This document shows, in pieces, positions 31,758-41,640 of a stretch of DNA of 64,000 bases. Source of the DNA: Dendrolimus kikuchii (lineage: Eukaryota > Arthropoda > Insecta > Lepidoptera > Lasiocampidae); the NCBI GenBank assembly GCA_019925095.2, contig CM034411.1, forward strand, positions 5,061,501 through 5,125,500, written 5' to 3'. Within the stretch, counting starts at the first letter, position 1; each line of letters begins with the position of its first letter. The position numbers were made by a program, and so were the translations under genes. The notes below the pieces were generated by a model. The model did not search any database. It saw only the letters and a list, made by a program, of their open reading frames with translations, and was not told the DNA's origin.

Positions 31758-31836
31758 TAGAACCTGTTGTGTTACAAATACCCATAGGCCTCGGTAACCA
31801 TTTTACATTAGGTACGCCATCTGCCTATGTTTAGCA
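31758..31836 (+). repeat. SINE-like S1, 3' scrap
   Basis: GTTACAAATACCCATAGGCC, GGTAACCATTTTACATTAGG and CATCTGCCTATG are a diverged S1 3' end. Confidence 0.55.
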
Positions 31837-31934
31837 ATAAAAACAATGCCTGATGAGACATACTGTAGATCATAGATCTAGAGTAAAGGAGACCGACATG
31901 TACTCTCTTTATTACTTGGCTAACACTTCTTTAG

Positions 31935-32040
31935 CTAAATGATGTCCACTGCTGAACGTAGACCTCCCCAAAGCATTCCATACCTATACCGGCAACATTG
32001 AGCAGATTGTCAATGCACTGGACAGGAGAGCGTTCTACAC
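31935..32040 (-). pseudogene. BovB-like RTE, 3'-terminal fragment
   Basis: TGTCCACTGCTGAACGTAGAC is the reverse complement of the VYVQQWT-stop end of the BovB-like family (compare 12900-12935). The fragment stops near TTCTACACTTA. The upstream part of the same copy resumes at 32690, beyond the inserted elements. Confidence 0.65.
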
Positions 32041-32042
32041 TT

Positions 32043-32078
32043 ACGGTCTTATTCATATTGAGTTAGAAAAAGTTCACA
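32043..32078 (+). repeat. Half of the 98-bp foldback element
   Basis: ACGGTCTTATTCATATTGAG and TTAGAAAAAGTT match the left arm of the family at 33571-33668. The right arm is absent. Confidence 0.6.
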
Positions 32079-32096
32079 TATCGCGACTTGTATACA

Positions 32097-32651
32097 TAAT
32101 AAAACTACGTTTTAACGGTTTTAAGCGAGGTAATTTTATTAGATTTTGGTTTTTCCGACGTTTCGGCCACATTTCAGTGGCCGTGATCACGAAAGGTCTT
32201 AATTAAGACCCAAACCCAGCAAAAACCAGCTGCCAGACCTCAAGACACTGTGAGCTCTTTCTGCCTACAACGGAACACAAACCAACTTGACTGATAATTA
32301 CTTTTATTTTTCCTTCCACCCATTTTAATATTATATAAAATTATTAGAGCTAGGCATGTTTGCTGAAGAGTTCTTTGCGCCGCTTCTTCTCTTCAAGCCA
32401 TAACATGTTGCGAAGCGGTAGTAAATTAGATTAGGCTCCCATGGAGTAAATAATAACCATAAACAAAATTAAAATTAAATAATTAAAATTAACAAGTTGG
32501 CGGTAGGCTAAATAAAACTTTAACAATACTCTTTGACACTTGACATCTTTGTCTTCCGTGATCACGGCCACTGAAAAGTGACCGAAACGTCGGAAAAACC
32601 AAAATCAAATAAAATTAGCGCGATTAAAACCGTTAAAACGTAGTTTTATTA
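32097..32651. mobile_element. Penelope-like(?) inverted-repeat element, copy 1
   Basis: The left arm TAATAAAACTACGTTTTAACGG, then GATTTTGGTTTTTCCGACG and TTTCGGCCAC..TCAGTGGCCG, is repeated in inverted order at the right (CCACTGAAAAGTGACCGAAAC, CGTCGGAAAAACC, CGTTAAAACGTAGTTTTATTA). The arms are about 100 bp. The ~340-bp interior contains GAAGAGTTCTTTGCGCCGC and AACATGTTGCGAAGCGG, a scrap shared with 40271-40468. The GAAACGTCGG/CCGACGTTTC phrase recalls Penelope-like elements. A second copy at 60142-60411 has a 13-bp target duplication. This element and its flank split a BovB-like RTE copy. Confidence 0.55.
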
Positions 32652-32689
32652 GAATACGTTTGTAGGTTCTTTCTTTTACATGCTCTCCA

Positions 32690-32842
32690 CTCTAGAACTC
32701 GTCTAGTCTATTGGCCATCGGTCCTGCGACAAACGTGACTGGCCCACTGCCACTTCGACTTACTAATTTTACAAACTAAATCAGTTGCCTTGGTTTAGTT
32801 ACAAATATCCTCACATCTGATTCCATCTATAAGAGAAATTCT
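32690..32842 (-). pseudogene. BovB-like RTE fragment, upstream half of the split copy
   Basis: On the minus strand it encodes KWQWASHV and RRTDGQ-type residues (from GCCATCGGTCCTGCGACAAAC) and further upstream the DI..RTK block. With 31935-32040 it forms one copy interrupted by about 650 bp. Confidence 0.65.
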
Positions 32843-33254
32843 TTAACTGAGTAATTTTTTTTAAATAAGATTTCTGTGACATGAGTGCAGCTTTCTCCAA
32901 GTTTTGTCTGCTGCCTTGAAGGTTATTAAAAAAAATATTCATGAATATGAATAGTAGACGCTATATATCTAAACAGATGGCGCGGAGTTATATTTTTAAA
33001 ATAGAAGAAAAACATAAAACTCTTTATATATCTCGTTTATTACCAAACGCGAACATTTTTTATAGAAAAATAAAATATTAAGGTTTTACAAGCCGCCTCT
33101 ACAAAGTTATACTTCAAGTGGAAACTAATATAAATACAATAAAACTTTAAATGACGTTTCTCCCATGTGACGTTAAAACTTTAGGCTTATCGCATATCAC
33201 AAACATTTTACAGCCTCTGTGGGCTAACAGCTAAAGATGGACGAACCTTTTAGA
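32843..33254. other. No recognisable gene
   Basis: AT-rich. At 33210-33225 GCCTCTGTGGGCTAAC resembles the head of the neighbouring SINE (GCCTCTGTGGTTGAAC at 33264), so a second SINE head scrap may lie there. Confidence 0.5.
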
Positions 33255-33505
33255 ACTTTGACGGCCTCTGTGGTTGAACGGGCTAAGCCTTTGCCGGCGT
33301 ACCTCACTGCAACGCAGAGGTTCCGGGTTCGATTCCTGGTATAGTAAATTTCGGAAAACGTATTTTCTCCGTAATTTACTATGGTCTGGGTGTCTGGGAT
33401 CGGCCCCAGAGTAGTCCGTTGTATATTACCCATAACACAAGCGTAACTTGCTTAATTTGAGGATATACAATATGTGTGTCTGTCTGCCGATTATTATTAT
33501 TAAAA
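33255..33505 (+). mobile_element. tRNA-derived SINE (family S2)
   Basis: The head carries an A-box-like TGGTTGAACGGG (33271-33282) and a perfect B box GGTTCGATTCC (33326-33336), the internal Pol III promoter of a tRNA-derived SINE. The body contains GATCGGCCCCAGAGTAGTCC (also at 13738). The tail is ATTATTATTATT. The flanks AGAACTTTG and AAAACTTTC could be a decayed target duplication. The minus-strand 69-codon frame is a shadow. Confidence 0.82.
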
Positions 33506-33570
33506 CTTTCGTATAACATAATTGAATTTTTGGCGAGAAATTGAAGTGTAATGTTTTGATGTGCAGTCTT

Positions 33571-33668
33571 ACGGTCTTATTCATATTGAGTTAAATAAGT
33601 TTATAGACTTCTTTAAGCACTTTAAAGAAGCCTACAAACTTGCTCTAACTTAATATGAATAAGACCGT
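33571..33668. mobile_element. 98-bp foldback element, complete copy
   Basis: ACGGTCTTATTCATATTGAG through ACTTCTTTAA is followed almost at once by its inverted copy TTTAAAGAAGCC..CTTAATATGAATAAGACCGT. Almost the whole element pairs with itself. Other members are at 61562-61659 (complete), 8961, 32043 and 48588 (partial). The class is unknown. No coding capacity. Confidence 0.8.
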
Positions 33669-34570
33669 TGTTCTATAACAAATACATACATAATACTATT
33701 TAAAATGAACAATAATAGTTGTAGGATACTGGTTGATTTAAAGGAAGAATTTATATGTACATTATTTGTGTTGAAAGTTTAAACTGGTTAGTACAATGTT
33801 ATTATTCCAGCTGCCACAAGAATCTCCTCCGTTGGCATCAGTTAAAGACGTGCAATTTTTCAGAGGCTTTTACTTGAATATTATTTTAAAATTTGAATAT
33901 TCATGAATATTTGACAGCGGCTATATATATAAATCACACAGAGCCATAATTATGAAGACGAGAATAAGTTCCTACCATACCTACTAGATATATGACCTTA
34001 TCATGTAGTATGTAACAAGCCTTACAGACATTTTAGAACGCAAAACCTTTACACAACGTTCACAAAATTCAAAAACGAAAGACGAGGAGGGGGGGAGGTC
34101 GCTTATTAAAACGCCAGTTTTGTGAAGTTAAAATTGAACATGAAAAACGTACCACCTACCCTCTTTTGCCACCGGAATGGGTAACTACCCGCAGGTGGGG
34201 GGTACGCTCGTACCAACTATGATTTCTTAGGGTTGGCAGAGTAGTAGTAATTTTTTTCTGTTAATAGATAAATAAATGAACAAAAGTATAGACGGTGCCT
34301 TCGTGAACAAAAGCGTAAAATGAAATGAAGCGTTTTGTTAAAAACTTGTGTACGTAAACTAATGTAGTATACAAGAGGTTTTCATCGGCGTGCTTAATAG
34401 TAATGTACCCACTAGAAACTGTTCCTCCGTTATTCGTACTGATTCGAATATTTAATACTAAATTATCGCAACGCATTACGGCGCGGTCAGCTTCCTATTT
34501 CTAAATCAGCTTCATTCTGAAAGCTCAGAGTTTTGTCCATCAATTTTGTTCTATACCAAATTCTTTGCTG
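33669..34570. other. No recognisable gene
   Basis: AT-rich, with a CACCTACCCTCTTTTGCCACC to GGGGGGTACGCTCG patch near 34150-34210. The minus-strand 71-codon frame at 34261-34476 has no recognisable domain. Confidence 0.45.
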
Positions 34571-34572
34571 TG

Positions 34573-34665
34573 CAGGTTTTCCGGCTGTGGAACTCATTGC
34601 CCGAAAACATAAGACAGGCAAAGTAACTCGCCATATTTAAAAAAACTGGTACGTGAATATTATCT
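34573..34665 (+). pseudogene. LINE-d C-terminal coding scrap
   Basis: The plus strand encodes VQVFRLWNSLPENIRQAK, a stop, then LAIFKK, the motif that ends the ORF2 protein of LINE-d (compare 37249-37548). Confidence 0.65.
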
Positions 34666-34758
34666 CACTTTATAATAAATATTTAATACCTAATTACCTG
34701 TACGTTTACTTATTAGTGTATTTGTATATTAATATTATGTATATTATTATATATAATA

Positions 34759-35200
34759 CTAGCGGCCCCGACAGACGTTGTCCTGCCTTTAAAAAATAAA
34801 ATTCTAGAACCCGATCCCAGAGCCACGTACCGGTTCTAATTGCGAATCTAAACCATCCGGGTACCCACTCAAACACACAAAAACAAAATCACAAAAATCG
34901 CTCCAGGTGATTAGGAGGATTCCAGAACCCGATCTCAGCGCCACCTACCGGTTCTAATTGTGAATCTATACCATCCGGGAACCCACTCATCCCTACTCCA
35001 TAAAAATAAAAAATTATCTAAATATTTAAAAAAAAAATACGGGTGGACAACTCTTATCACTTAGGGGTATGAAAAATAGATAATAGCCGATTCTCAGACC
35101 AACTGAATATGCATATAAAATTTCATAAAAATCGGTCAAGCCGTTTCGGAGGAGTATGGCAACGAAAACTGTGACACGAGAATTTTATATATTAGATTAA
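34759..35200 (+). repeat. Lepidopteran repeat H, with internal duplication
   Basis: Starts ATACTAGCGGCCCCGACAGACG. The block AACCCGATC..AGCGCCAC..ACCGGTTCTAATTG..GAATCTA..ACCATCCGGG occurs twice (from about 34807 and 34926), so one unit of about 120 bp is tandemly duplicated. It ends with GTCAAGCCGTTTCGGAGGAG and an AT-rich terminus. The single-unit form is at 49479-49684. Confidence 0.6.
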
Positions 35201-35409
35201 TATATTATGTATTAATACTATTATTAATATTGTATAGCTATTGCTATTGCTATTCACATATTAATGATGTATATATATAATATATTAGTATATATATAAT
35301 ATTAATATGTGTTATTGTTTATTCTCGATTTTTTATTCATTTTAGATATATGTATTGTGTGATATTTATATATGTATTTAATTTGCACACTACCGTCATA
35401 CACTTGCGA

Positions 35410-35572
35410 ATCTCCCCTTCATAAAATCCATAGCCCGGGTTGTCTGGAAGAGATCGCTCTAAAGCGATAAGGCCGCCCATTGCTCCTACTTTTACTGTTT
35501 AATGGGACTACTGTAAATTGTTTATTTTATGTTTATGTGGTGAACAATAAAGTGTTTTCTATTCTATTCTAT
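35410..35572 (+). repeat. LINE-d 3' tail
   Basis: GGGTTGTCTGGAAGAGATCG, CTCTAAAGCGATAAGGCCGCC and TGGTGAACAATAAAGTG with a TTCTA repeat tail. The loop of the conserved hairpin differs from other copies, but the stem is kept. Confidence 0.75.
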
Positions 35573-35767
35573 TTGCTCGTCTGAGCGTTAATCAAAAATT
35601 TGCCAATAAATAACAAAATGTCGGTATCAGTATCTTAGTAAACAGCAAGCTGCCAATACTTGATTGCTATTAGTTGCACTACTACAATAATATATTTACT
35701 TTGAAATAATGAGCCAAACTTATATGTCTTTGTTAAGACATAATTGCTACATACATTCTTTTATGGT

Positions 35768-35883
35768 GCAGGCTGTCAAACATTGGAATATGCTGCCTCT
35801 TACTGTCAGAGAGGCAAAATCCTTACCAACATTTAGAAATTTGCTCAGAAAACACTATTTGTCCACAATTAGCTATGTCTGAT
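35768..35883 (+). pseudogene. LINE-d C-terminal coding fragment
   Basis: The plus strand encodes VQAVKHWNMLPLTVREAKSL, then FRNLLRKHYLSTISYV and a stop. The same protein end occurs at 37249-37548 (reverse) and 58700-58800. Confidence 0.7.
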
Positions 35884-35922
35884 TAACAGAATATAATCAT
35901 GCTAATACATTTATTATAATAG

Positions 35923-36457
35923 TGTTACAACTTAGGCCCCGACAAAGACAAGTTCCACGTACAGATCTGTAAAAGCACATTTTATTACCTGTCAGCATTT
36001 GAACTAATTGTAATTATATTATGGTCGTCGTCTTTTGTTCACTTATTTGTTGGCATACGTTTCTAGTTATTATGGACAACCGCCTATTGTCTTATTGTAC
36101 TCGTCTGCGGCCGTTTACAGGCTGCATCATTAGCCGCGTGTTGCGGATTATAAGTATAAGGTAATTCTAGGAAATTATGTCGACGTTGCCGGGCGAGCAC
36201 ATTTGCATTTGTGAAGTATAAAACGACGGCCTGATTGAGAGTGGGGTCGGTTAAGCTAAAACTACGATACGGGCGTGACGTGTTATATGAATAGCGACGG
36301 ACTTTGCGCGTTTTATTGAATTACGACCTTCTGCATTACGTTTGGATTTGTTGTGTTCGGTTATATTTGTACCTGTGTTATACGTTTTTGTATAGTTCTA
36401 ATAAACTCTATAATAATTCTAACGGCATTTTAATTCGAGTCCCGCTAACTCGTAACA
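35923..36457 (+). mobile_element. Solo LTR, family LTR-1, copy 3 (subfamily b)
   Basis: Starts TGTTACAACTTAGG and ends CTCGTAACA. TATA box (GTATAAAACG near 36217) and AATAAACTC near the 3' end. The flanks ATAG and ATAA differ by one base, consistent with an old 4-bp duplication. It is 535 bp and shares TTTCTAGTTATTATGGACAA-type sequence with copy 5 but not with copies 1 and 2. Confidence 0.82.
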
Positions 36458-36463
36458 ATAAGT

Positions 36464-36469
<6 letters not shown>

Positions 36470-36528
<59 letters not shown>
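36470..36528. repeat. (TA)n microsatellite
   Basis: 59 bp of alternating TA starting 13 bp after the LTR end. The frame that encodes a Tyr-Ile run across it is spurious. Confidence 0.95.
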
Positions 36529-36531
<3 letters not shown>

Positions 36532-36589
36532 TATGTATATATGTATGTATTTGTATATTTATTTCTTAAATAAATTTGAGAATTTATGT

Positions 36590-36680
36590 ATCTATTGCTT
36601 TTTTCCTGCACCATCTATATAGCCCGATTCAAATTTCTTTCACTTGGGTTGCCTGGTTAACTCTCTCTCTCTACATACAA
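36590..36680 (+). repeat. LINE-d tail scrap and short (CT)n
   Basis: CTGCACCATCTATATAGCCCG and CACTTGGGTTGCCTGG match the start of the LINE-d 3' UTR, then CTCTCTCTCTCT. Confidence 0.5.
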
Positions 36681-37015
36681 AAGTCATATAACTCTAAATT
36701 AAAAAAAAAAATGAAGTGTCAACCCTGCAAGCACTATTTTATTTCGCAACGCGGAATTTGTAAATTTATGTAAATATTCCGCGTCTTGGTGGGGTGAAAA
36801 CCTACCCCCGGGTGAAGGCAAGGATATACTCTCGTACCTCTGTTTAACCCTACATCATAAGTTAAACAACAGTTTTAGTTTTATTAAGGGTTTTTAAACC
36901 CACAACGTTATTTCATTTCTAGAATATTTTATTTTAATTTATCTTTCGCTAGAGCTCCTCATGCAGCTATGCTTTCGTAATTTTCTATTTTTTTTATCTA
37001 TTTGTATTTAGACAT
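36681..37015. other. No recognisable gene
   Basis: AT-rich with a short CTACCCCCGGGTGAAGG patch near 36806. Nothing assignable. Confidence 0.5.
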
Positions 37016-37560
37016 AGACATAGACAACACTTTATTGTTCACCAAAACAAAAATGCACAAGACAATAGTTACTTGGTAAATCAAAAGGCGGCCTTATCGC
37101 TAAACGCGATCTCTTCCGGGCAACCTGACTCAAAGAAAAATCTTAAATTATCTGTAATTATTATGCAACGAAGAAAAAAAATATATAAATAAAAGTTACA
37201 TACATGACAGCAGATTACAATCTAAAGTATTGTAAAAAAGCACATACATTATTGCGTAAGACTAACATAATGATTCCTGAGTGAATTTTTAAATATGGCA
37301 AAAGATTTAGCTTTTCTGACATCAGTGGGCAAAGAGTTCCAAAGTAAGACAGCCTGCATGGCGAAGGAGTTGGAATAAAAACTTGAAGAGTGTACAGGTG
37401 CCATTAACAGGAGATTATTAGTGGAGCGCAAATTAAGGGTGTGTGACGTATAAAGGAAGTTGAAACATTCCTTAAGATAAGGAGGGGTATAAAGTATAAA
37501 CAGTATACGATATAATAAATTGAGAAAATGAGCATTCAGGATAGGCAACCACTCGAGTTT
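37016..37560 (-). pseudogene. LINE-d, C-terminus of ORF2 plus 3' UTR
   Basis: The longest LINE-d copy. The minus strand has an open frame (37548 to 37249) with LRSTNNLLL, QAVLLWNSLPTDVRKAK and FKNSLRNHYVSL, ending in a stop. This is the conserved end of a reverse-transcriptase ORF of Jockey/CR1-like LINEs. The 3' UTR follows (37248 down to 37016) with the hairpin CTTATCGCTAAACGCGATCTC (reverse sense), AACACTTTATTGTTCACC (reversed AATAAAG) and GACATA tail repeats. The polymerase domain is missing, and the first Met is arbitrary. Confidence 0.78.
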
Positions 37561-37639
37561 TTTGCGACATTCAGAAACGTGGTCATATTTTTTTACCTTC
37601 TAGAAAGAACTCTCAAGATTCCTCAACGATTCTTCAGGT

Positions 37640-37750
37640 GATTAAAGGGCTAATTCCTATCTCAGATAACGGATCAGTATGGCTATACAGCGAGGTAACG
37701 TGTTCAGCCTTCTGGGAACGTTGCCGACTTCAACTTAGACGCAGCATTCT
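37640..37750 (+). pseudogene. LINE-c C-terminal fragment
   Basis: ATAACGGATCAGTATGGCTAT, CAGCGAGGTAACGTG and CTTCTGGGAACGTTGCCGAC encode a decayed RISMAIQRGNVFSLLGTLP-type end. Confidence 0.6.
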
Positions 37751-37814
37751 ACCTATAGTGTTAAGAGATTAGAAGTAGAATATATAAAGTTTTCTTCGTT
37801 ATACTAGTTTATAC

Positions 37815-38080
37815 CTATATATGCGTATTTGTGGACGCGGGTGGGAAACGCGGGAATAAGAGAGAAGGAAAGGACTTACAGGATAGGTCGCCGCACCAGA
37901 CACGCTACGAGCAATGCGGGCTTCGCAGCGGCAAGCACGTCTTCCTCGTGATCCTTTCTTTACGTGTTGCGGTTCCTTCGACGAGTGGACCAGCTAGTAT
38001 GGTATGGGGACCTTCCAGCACACGAGTTAGTTTAAGCGGGTATAGAATGCGGCGCGACAGGGATAATACTATATATATAT
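37815..38080. other. GC-rich block of unknown nature
   Basis: GTGGACGCGGGTGGGAAACG, GGTCGCCGCACCAGACACG and CGGGCTTCGCAGCGGCAAGC form a block much richer in GC than its flanks, ending at CGGCGCGACAGGG and a TATA-rich run. The 83-codon frame (37831-38082) shows no domain. It could be a LINE 5' UTR or a host exon. Confidence 0.35.
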
Positions 38081-38084
38081 AAAA

Positions 38085-38635
38085 TAGCTGAGCAACTCTA
38101 GCTTCAAATACCGAAACATACTACAACTGACCGATAGATAGCATTTCAATGGGTATTATATTCCTATATAATCCACTAGATGGCGTTTTAAACATACAAG
38201 TATACTAAATTGAAATAAAAATAGAATAAAATTATAGTTTAAAAACTAAAAAAAAACCCCACTTAAATAACAATTTAAACAAAATGTATAATAAATATAG
38301 TGATTAGCAAAAAAATATTTTGATTTATAAATACATTATATTGCAAATTATTTTTTGTAAAACACGATATTTCACTTTTATATCAAATTACTATTTTATT
38401 TTAGCTTTTTAAACTACAATTTTAATCAATTTTTTTTTTATTAATATAAAAATGAATTTAAAAAAAATGGGCGCGATCAGCGGTCGAATGTAGACTATGT
38501 AACATTACATAGTGACAGTGACAGATGCGGCGAAAGAAAAAAGAAACAAAGAGGTGGTGACCAAATAGGTCGGCGTTAATAATCCTTACTATCCTTATCC
38601 TTAGTTCCTTCCTATCCTTACTAGTAATATTTATA
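38085..38635. other. No recognisable gene
   Basis: Very AT-rich with poly-A and poly-T runs. CCACTAGATGGCG at 38167 is a phrase common in lepidopteran repeats. Confidence 0.5.
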
Positions 38636-38639
38636 TACT

Positions 38640-38875
38640 ATATATACTAATATTATAAACGCGAAAGTTTGTAGGAATATCTAGATGTATGGATGTATGT
38701 TTGTTACTCTTTCAAGTAAAAATTATTGTTGATGAAACTTTATCAACAATAATATAGCTTACACATCAGAAAAACGCATAGGCTATAATTTATAAAGATA
38801 TTGTGTGAATTATCCAAAATATAACGATTTTCCATCACCACGCGGGTTAAACCGCGAGCGTAGCTAGTGTTATAT
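38640..38875 (-). repeat. Lepidopteran repeat H, copy
   Basis: Starts TATACTAATATTATAAACGC and ends CACCACGCGGGTTAAACCGC with GAGCGTAGCTAGTG. Reversed, this is ACTAGC..GCGGTTT..CCGCGTGG, the usual left end of H. Confidence 0.55.
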
Positions 38876-39107
38876 ATTTCATTTTTCTGTAATAAAAATA
38901 TGGGATATTACTACAAGTACAGACATATTAATCTGGAATTAGATTAAATATAAAAATCGGTTATCACTTGTAGGTATCAGAATCACAACGAATCTAAAGA
39001 AGTTTCAATTCAAAAAATCAGAGTAAAATGCTAGACTTGTATTTTTTTCATTAATAGTGAGTGTTACAATTAGATTCTTAAATTTAAATAAAGTTTTTTT
39101 AATATCC
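38876..39107. other. No recognisable gene
   Basis: AT-rich sequence only. Confidence 0.5.
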
Positions 39108-39225
39108 TGAAACAGGCAAACAGACAGACAGCCCACACCTGATGGAAAGTGGTTACCGTTGCCTATGGACGTTAGCAACACCAGGGGTGTCGCCAACGCG
39201 TTGCCGACCTCGAAGAAATTTTATA
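39108..39225 (-). repeat. S1-variant SINE fragment
   Basis: CAGGCAAACAGACAGACAGC, GTGGTTACCGTTGCCTATGG and GTTGCCGACCTCGAAG match the diverged subfamily at 15735-15962. Confidence 0.65.
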
Positions 39226-39330
39226 ACGCCCTTCTTAAAGAACCCCATGTCATAGCACAAAGGGAAAAGCGCGGCGGGAAGTTCCCTTCAGATCATTATT
39301 GTTGTGTGAGTCAAGTGCCATGATGATTTA

Positions 39331-39490
<160 letters not shown>

Positions 39491-39845
39491 AATCAAATCG
39501 GTAATTTCTGAAATAAATATTTCAATATACAGACATAAACATACATTTAATATATTTCATAGCAAGGTATGTATACGAATTTCTATTTAGTTTAAGAAAA
39601 CTCATTTAAACTTAATTTCTTGTTCAATTGAGACTAAACTCATTGAAGTTGTATCGTGAAAGACGTTCTCGCTAAAATTCAATTAAGACTTAAATTTCGA
39701 ATTTCAAAACCAATTTAATGCACAAAAACTTGGCAAATTGAATTTAATTTGGGGTAATTTTGGCCGGGAAATAATGAACGCAATGGTGGCTAACGTGCGG
39801 TCAGTTTTCAAACTGCTCCTGTAATTTTACACGATTTTTACAAAA
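39491..39845. other. No recognisable gene
   Basis: AT-rich, with several AATTGAATTTAA-like words. Nothing assignable. Confidence 0.5.
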
Positions 39846-39854
39846 ATCTTTGTA

Positions 39855-40118
39855 CTCTTATACTAATATTATATAAAGCTATAGAGTTTGTTTGGTTGCT
39901 TGAACGCGCTAATCTCAGGAACTACTGGTCTGATTTGAAATTTTTTTCAGTGTTAGATAGCCCATTTATCGAGGACGGCTATAGGCTATATATCATCGCG
40001 CTAAGACCAATAGGAGCGGAGCACCATTCAAGAATGTTTCAAAATCGGGGGTTTTTTAACTTACTTTTTTTTAACTATTCCACGCGGACGAAGTCGCACG
40101 CAGAAGCTAGTTATGAAT
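39855..40118 (-). repeat. Lepidopteran repeat H, GAACGCGCTAATC subfamily
   Basis: ACTAATATTATATAAAGC, TTGAACGCGCTAATCTCAGG, CCATTTATCGAGGACGGC and CCACGCGGACGAAGTCGC. Near-identical blocks are at 40838-41038 and at the window end (63840). Reversed, it begins ACTAGCTTCTGCGTGCGAC. Confidence 0.65.
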
Positions 40119-40270
40119 ATTGAAGTTATAGAATCATTTTCAAGCTAAATCCTCAGCGTAATTGTAGCTCTTTGTCTGAAACCACAATATAAAGGAGTTC
40201 TGATGGCAACTTAAAAATACACATTTCACTAAACAATTCGTTAACCCACAACTATTGTCCAATTTTTACC

Positions 40271-40468
40271 AGTATCAAATTCAAATTCAAATTCAAAAGT
40301 TTTTATTCAAAATAAGTTCCACTAGAGAACACTTTTTGAAGGTCATACATGTAATTTAAAATTTATTTTTTACTTCCTATTCTATGTACACCGCTTCGCA
40401 ACGTGTTGATTCTGTAAAGGAGAAGAAGCGGCAAGAAACTCCCCAGCAACACGTCTAGCTAAATATTG
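40271..40468 (-). repeat. LINE 3'-end fragment
   Basis: AATTCAAATTCAAAAGTTTT with a Gly/Phe-free AT tail, then GTACACCGCTTCGCAACGTG, GGAGAAGAAGCGGCAAGAAAC and CCCAGCAACACG. Parts recur at 25996 and inside 32097-32651. The 89-codon minus frame nearby (40382-40651) has no recognisable domain. Confidence 0.45.
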
Positions 40469-40837
40469 TTCACAATAAGTATCACCAACATAACAATTTT
40501 TTGGAAATAAAATTGCACAAAAAACACATTCCTCAAGATACCAACAAAACAACTGCCAGAAAGTTAGGCTAAGGACACACCCACTGAAAGTATATTTGAA
40601 GAGAAAAGAAATAAAGAAAGACTTCATTTCAAATAATAGCGACGCACTCATTACTTACATGTTTAATGATGAAAATAGTATTAAAACATTTTCTCTGTAA
40701 ATTTGCACGACGTATTTTCACCAAACAAGGTTTGCACTCCGCTTGTTACTCTATCGAAATTATATCCGACACAACGTTGATTTTAATAAATGTATTAATC
40801 TAAATTTAGAACTAAATAATTAATAAACTATAATCTT
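40469..40837. other. No recognisable gene
   Basis: AT-rich sequence without repeat matches. Confidence 0.5.
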
Positions 40838-41038
40838 TTACTAATATATAAAGCTGAAGAGTTTGTTTGTTTGCTTGAACGCGCTAATCTCAGAAAGTAC
40901 TGGTCTGATTTGGAAAATTCTTTCAGTGTTAGATAGCCCATTTATCGAGGAAGGCTATAGGCTATATATATCATCACGCTAAGACCAAAAAGAGCAGAGT
41001 TTTTTTTAAACTTACTTTTAACGTCAGAAGCTAGTATA
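40838..41038 (-). repeat. Lepidopteran repeat H, GAACGCGCTAATC subfamily
   Basis: Same blocks as 39855-40118, only about 720 bp away and in the same orientation. It ends GTCAGAAGCTAGTATATTATA. Confidence 0.65.
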
Positions 41039-41044
41039 TTATAC

Positions 41045-41100
41045 GTGTACGGGCTAGGAACAGCCGTACATTGCCGTGTCAGCGGCTTACGCCGACACAT
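41045..41100. repeat. Two adjacent short hairpins
   Basis: GTACGGGCTAGGAACAGCCG closes with TAC to form one stem. Immediately next, GTGTCAGCGGCTTACGCCGA closes with CAC to form a second stem. They lie exactly between the end of an H repeat and the start of an LTR at 41115. Confidence 0.55.
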
Positions 41101-41114
41101 GTATTTCAACATAT

Positions 41115-41600
41115 TGTTACGAGTGTGGGACTCGAATAAAAATGCCATTGGAATTACTATAGAGTTTATTAGAACTATACAAACACGTATAAAACAGGTA
41201 CAAATAAAACTAGACACTACTTGTTACAATCTGCACGATTAATAACACGCGCAATGTCCGCCTCTATATCGCTTGTCGAATATACACGTCTTGCTTGTAT
41301 CGTAATCGTCGCTCGACTACCTCACCCCTCCGTTCGGGCATTGTTTTATAGCAAACTGTACAATACACAATGGAAGCTCGTTGGCTGGATTCTTCCAACA
41401 AAATGTAATTTGCACATATGCGAACGGTCAACAAAGTTGAAAACAATAACAATAAGGATTTAGTTCGACACTAATGACGGCCATAAACAAGTACAATAAC
41501 AATAGGCTATTGTCTAATTGCAAATTTTAAAGTAAACAAAGAACTCCGAATGCGGGAGGGGCAATAAACCAGGTGCGCGTTTCTTTGTCGGTATGTAACA
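41115..41600 (-). mobile_element. Solo LTR, family LTR-1, copy 4
   Basis: Reversed TGTTACAT...TCGTAACA, flanked by ATAT on both sides (41111-41114 and 41601-41604), 486 bp. It retains the AATAAACTC equivalent near the left (reversed GAGTTTATT at 41162) and TATAAAAC-type TATA box near 41345. Three overlapping short frames inside are not genes. Confidence 0.87.
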
Positions 41601-41640
41601 ATATCATTCGCATCAGTACTCGCTTAGGACCGTACTCGGT

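Noticed and set aside
32550..32600. Hammerhead-ribozyme-like words (CACTGAAAAGTG followed by CGAAAC) in the Penelope-like element, also at 60335-60360
   Set aside because: The order CTGA...GAAAC is suggestive and such ribozymes are known in Penelope-like elements, but the core needs CTGANGA and this has CTGAAAA. No convincing stem III or cleavage site could be drawn by eye.
33255..33345. Possible functional tRNA gene
   Set aside because: A perfect B box and an A-box-like word are present, but no cloverleaf with a paired acceptor stem could be drawn, and a SINE body and tail follow. It is a tRNA-derived SINE head.
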